Of a stretch of 64,000 nucleotides of DNA, positions 61,634 to 64,000 are shown one piece after another (positions within the stretch are counted from its first letter, which is position 1; each line of letters opens with the position of its first letter). Source of the stretch: Candidatus Rubrimentiphilum sp. (GTDB lineage Bacteria; Vulcanimicrobiota; Vulcanimicrobiia; Vulcanimicrobiales; Vulcanimicrobiaceae); contig DASTDE010000002.1 in the NCBI GenBank assembly GCA_035710515.1, positions 124,001-188,000 of the forward strand. The letters are read 5' to 3'. The position numbers and the translations under genes were made by a program. The notes under the pieces are model-generated. The model was not told where the DNA came from. It made no database searches and worked only from the letters and a program-made list of their open reading frames with translations.

Positions 61634-62941
61634 ATGATCCGCAATTCTTCTGCGCCCGCGCAGTGGCGCGGCGGCCTCGCTCCGGGACACGAGCGGCGCG
61701 ACGGCGAGCTGATCGTGGGAGGCGTCAGCGCCGGCGAACTCGCCGCGGCCTACGGCACGCCGCTGCTCGCTATCGACTATGACGTCTTCGATGCGGCTAT
61801 CGCGCGCTTTCTCGAAGCGTGCGCGCCGCACGGAATCGAGGTCGCGTACGCCGGAAAGGCGCTGCTGCTCGTCGCGCTAGCACGGCACCTGAAACACACG
61901 CCGCTGCATTTGGATGTTTGCTCGCTCGGCGAACTCGCGGCGGCCGAACGCGCCGGATTTCCGCCCGAGCGCATGAGCTTTCACGGTTGCGGAAAAACCA
62001 CTGAGGAGTTGGATGCGGCCGCGGAGGGACGCGTTGCGCGCGTGATCGTCGACAACGGCGAGGAACTGCGCCGGCTGACGGCCCTCGGGAATTCGGCGCC
62101 GATCGCGGTTCTATTACGGATCAATCCGGGCATCGAAGCGCACACGCATGAGTTCGTTCGCACCGCCGGTGGTAAGACAAAGTTTGGCTTCGACCCGGAC
62201 GGCCTCGCGGTTGCGATTCCGCTGCTAAGCGAATCGCCGGGCCTGCGTTATGAGGGATTGCACGCGCACATCGGATCGCAAATCTACGATCGGCATGCCT
62301 TCGTCGAAAACACGCAAGCCTTGATGGAACGCGCGGCCGTCGCCGCGGCAGCGGGTCTACAGAGCGAGCGGATCGTCGTCGGCGGCGGCTTTGGCGTGCA
62401 GATGCATCCCGATGATCGGAACGAGTTGAATTTGGAAGAGACGCTCGCTGCCGTTGCACAAGCCGTCAGCAAGGGCGCGAAGCGCTGGAATCTGCCGGAG
62501 CCGCGCATCGGAATCGAACCCGGGCGCTCGCTGATTGCCGAAGCGGGGACAACGCTTTATCGCGTCATGGCTGCAAAGCGCGAATTCGGCAAAGCGTTCG
62601 CCATCGTGGACGGCGGCGTCTATGAAAACCCGCGGCCCGCGTTATACGGCGCCTATCACCACGCGTACGCGGCTTCACGCGAAGGAACAAAAGACATCGA
62701 CACCATTCTATGCGGACGCTCGTGCGAAAATGACGAACTCGGAGTTGCAAAACTGCCCGAAGACTTGAGCGAAGGGGAACTCGTCGCGATGTGCACGACC
62801 GGGGCCTATACGTATAGCATGGCCGGAAATTACAATCGCTTCCCGCGCCCCGCCGTTGTGGCGGTGCGCGCAGGCACGCATACGCTCATCGCCCGGCGCG
62901 AAACGGTTGAGGACGTCTTGCGAAATGATTGCGATGAGTAA
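61634..62941 (+). CDS. lysA: Diaminopimelate decarboxylase
   Basis: 435 residues from ATG 61634 (a TTG at 61601 is less likely). PLP Lys 75 in VAYAGKALLLV, HIGSQI, GGGFGVQM, EPGRSLIAEAGT and CGRSCENDEL complete the alanine-racemase-fold type III enzyme. It turns meso-DAP into lysine; DAP also crosslinks the wall, made by enzymes such as the downstream PBP4. The stop overlaps the dacB start. Confidence 0.93.
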   Translation: MIRNSSAPAQWRGGLAPGHERRDGELIVGGVSAGELAAAYGTPLLAIDYDVFDAAIARFLEACAPHGIEVAYAGKALLLVALARHLKHTPLHLDVCSLGELAAAERAGFPPERMSFHGCGKTTEELDAAAEGRVARVIVDNGEELRRLTALGNSAPIAVLLRINPGIEAHTHEFVRTAGGKTKFGFDPDGLAVAIPLLSESPGLRYEGLHAHIGSQIYDRHAFVENTQALMERAAVAAAAGLQSERIVVGGGFGVQMHPDDRNELNLEETLAAVAQAVSKGAKRWNLPEPRIGIEPGRSLIAEAGTTLYRVMAAKREFGKAFAIVDGGVYENPRPALYGAYHHAYAASREGTKDIDTILCGRSCENDELGVAKLPEDLSEGELVAMCTTGAYTYSMAGNYNRFPRPAVVAVRAGTHTLIARRETVEDVLRNDCDE

Positions 62942-64000
62942 GTGGGTGAGGCCTCGGCAGGCTCGGCCGTGGTTCGACAAGCTCACCATGACAGTTATGT
63001 CCGCCAGCCTCGTTTTTGCGCCACTGCCTGCAACGGCAGCCGATATGTCGTCCGTGACGACGCTTCCAAAGCCGGCGCCGGGCGGCATCGCTTGGAAACC
63101 GGCGCAGATCGCCGCGCTGAACCGCACCATTGAGAAGTTGCTGTCCGCACCGACGCTGCGCGGCGCACAAATAGGCCTTATTGTCGCCGACACCGTTCGC
63201 GGCTCCATGGTTTACTCGCAAAACCCCGATCAAGAGTTTATGCCGGCCTCCAATTTCAAACTGCTCGTGGGTTCGGCAGCGTTGAACGCGCTTGGGCCGA
63301 GTTTCAGCTACACAACAACGGTAACGGCGGATGCCGCGCCGCAAAACGGCACCATTACAGGCAACCTGTACCTGCGCGGCGGCGGCGACGCACTGCTGAG
63401 CGCTAAAGACCTTGACGATGCCGCAGCGGCTGTGGCGGCGCAAGGCGTCAAAGCGATAACGGGCGTCGTCGTCCCCGACCCTTCTCACTTTGACAGTCAG
63501 CGTTACGGCTTCGGCTGGTCCTGGGACGACCTTCCCTATTATTACGCGCCGGTGGTGAGTGCGCTGGAACTTGAAGACGGCATCGTGCACATCTACATGT
63601 CTCCGGGCGCCGCGCCCGGGGCGCCCGCGAATCTTCGGATTGTGCCGCAAACTGGTGCTTTTGCGATCCAGGACAACTTGATTACCGGTGCTGCCGGATC
63701 CAAAGACACATCGGAGATCGTCCGGCCGTGGTATGCACCAACAAGGATTGAAATTACCGGCAGCTATCCCCTCGACGCTAAGGAATCGGGTGACATCCAT
63801 CCAAGCGTTCCAGATCCTACGAAGTACGCTGCCGACGTTTTCGCCGGTGCTTTACGGTCTCATGGCATATCCGTGAACGGAACGATGATTGTTGACGGTG
63901 ATGGCAGGGTTGTAGCCGGCACGACGCTGTTGTGGACACACCAATCCGAGCCGCTGCCGCAACTGCTTGCGGATTTTTGGTATCCGAGCGACAACTTGAT
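62934..64000 (+). CDS. dacB: D-alanyl-D-alanine carboxypeptidase/endopeptidase (PBP4, S13), 3' end outside window
   Basis: At least 355 residues, open to the window edge. Signal peptide (MSKW...SASLVFAPLPATAA); then AALNRTIEKLLSAPTLRGAQ, the SxxK motif PASNFKLLVG, LYLRGGGDALLSAKDL, and SxN in YPSDNLI at the edge. It trims peptidoglycan stem peptides. The ATG at 62934 overlaps lysA by 8 bases; alternative ATGs at 62988 and 62997 lie after a repeat that fills the signal's n-region (RPWFDKLTMT). Confidence 0.9.
   Translation, partial: MSKWVRPRQARPWFDKLTMTVMSASLVFAPLPATAADMSSVTTLPKPAPGGIAWKPAQIAALNRTIEKLLSAPTLRGAQIGLIVADTVRGSMVYSQNPDQEFMPASNFKLLVGSAALNALGPSFSYTTTVTADAAPQNGTITGNLYLRGGGDALLSAKDLDDAAAAVAAQGVKAITGVVVPDPSHFDSQRYGFGWSWDDLPYYYAPVVSALELEDGIVHIYMSPGAAPGAPANLRIVPQTGAFAIQDNLITGAAGSKDTSEIVRPWYAPTRIEITGSYPLDAKESGDIHPSVPDPTKYAADVFAGALRSHGISVNGTMIVDGDGRVVAGTTLLWTHQSEPLPQLLADFWYPSDNL
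62952..62994. repeat. Dispersed repeat in the dacB signal-peptide coding region
   Basis: CCTCGGCAGGCTCGGCCGTG then GTTCGACAAGCTCACCATGACA. It encodes RQARPWFDKLTMT, basic residues that serve as the n-region of the signal peptide, or moves the start to the ATG at 62988 that belongs to the repeat itself. Confidence 0.82.

Noticed and set aside
62886-63800. 304-codon minus-strand open frame opposite dacB
   Set aside because: The plus strand codes an S13 peptidase with its motifs; the minus frame is Arg/Cys-rich shadow.
1-64000. Prophage, insertion sequence or replication origin
   Set aside because: No integrase, transposase, phage gene, dnaA box cluster or att-like direct repeat was seen.

Overview
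The window is a densely coded, GC-rich (roughly 60%) bacterial chromosome segment. I see no ribosomal operon, prophage, transposase or CRISPR array. The genes are housekeeping and metabolic: glutamine synthetase with an adenylylation-site tyrosine, MetH, LysA, PBP4, lipoproteins, cytochrome bd and Lhr helicase. The mix of a diderm-like lipoprotein/PBP4 repertoire, short ATGA/GTGA gene overlaps and a tiny Lys/Arg/Ala histone-H1-like protein would suit an uncultured lineage such as Eremiobacterota (WPS-2) or a relative. That placement is a low-confidence inference; no marker gene in the window settles it.

Layout. 1-3.3 kb: glnA end, phosphomannomutase, nagA. 3.3-6 kb: a lipoprotein, then a TetR/MFS efflux pair with a perfect 12-4-12 operator. 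6-16.3 kb (minus strand): cysteine synthase, asparaginase, MetH and a complete Liv branched-chain amino-acid ABC transporter. 16.3-20.3 kb: a frameshifted ATP-dependent DNA ligase, a CPA2 antiporter and small secreted proteins. 20.3-29.1 kb (minus): a CoA-thioester degradation cluster (3-hydroxyacyl-CoA dehydrogenase, thiolase, aldehyde dehydrogenase, BoxB-like diiron oxygenase, enoyl-CoA hydratase) followed by a MacB/LolD-like ABC pair, with a tRNA-like gene between. 29-38 kb: Nudix hydrolase, Lhr, alpha/beta hydrolase, the H1-like protein with its own promoter and terminator, and an MFS exporter. 38-47 kb: an ABC-2 exporter whose two permeases are separated by cydAB and a DNA-repair/pirin group, then a serine hydrolase. 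47-57.6 kb: peptidase M28, GH47 mannosidase, HemL-type aminotransferase, DprA, a DUF1858-Mrp fusion, an amidohydrolase and a FolK-FolE2 fusion. 57.6-64 kb: PabB-PabC fusion, mannose-6-phosphate isomerase, amidase, lysA and the start of a PBP4 gene.

The most striking signal is a dispersed two-module palindromic repeat. One module has a core like TCGATACCTCAGGATGAC or TTCGACAAGCTCAGGATG; the other is a CCCCTCG...CGGGG stem with a variable palindromic centre. It occurs in at least twelve places. Six genes (nagA, lhr, the cyclophilin, hemL, dprA, folK-folE2) end inside it, at the same TCA-TCC-TGA reading phase or a one-base variant, so their last residues and stop codon come from the repeat. In four more genes (ligase, 3-hydroxyacyl-CoA dehydrogenase, hemL, the PBP4 signal peptide) copies lie in frame within the coding sequence and add low-complexity peptides.

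Functional links: the folate genes (FolK-FolE2, PabB-PabC) stand back to back and relate to MetH, which uses methyl-folate; CysK and MetH sit together as sulfur amino-acid genes beside the Liv importer; LysA, PBP4 and the amidase form a cell-wall group.
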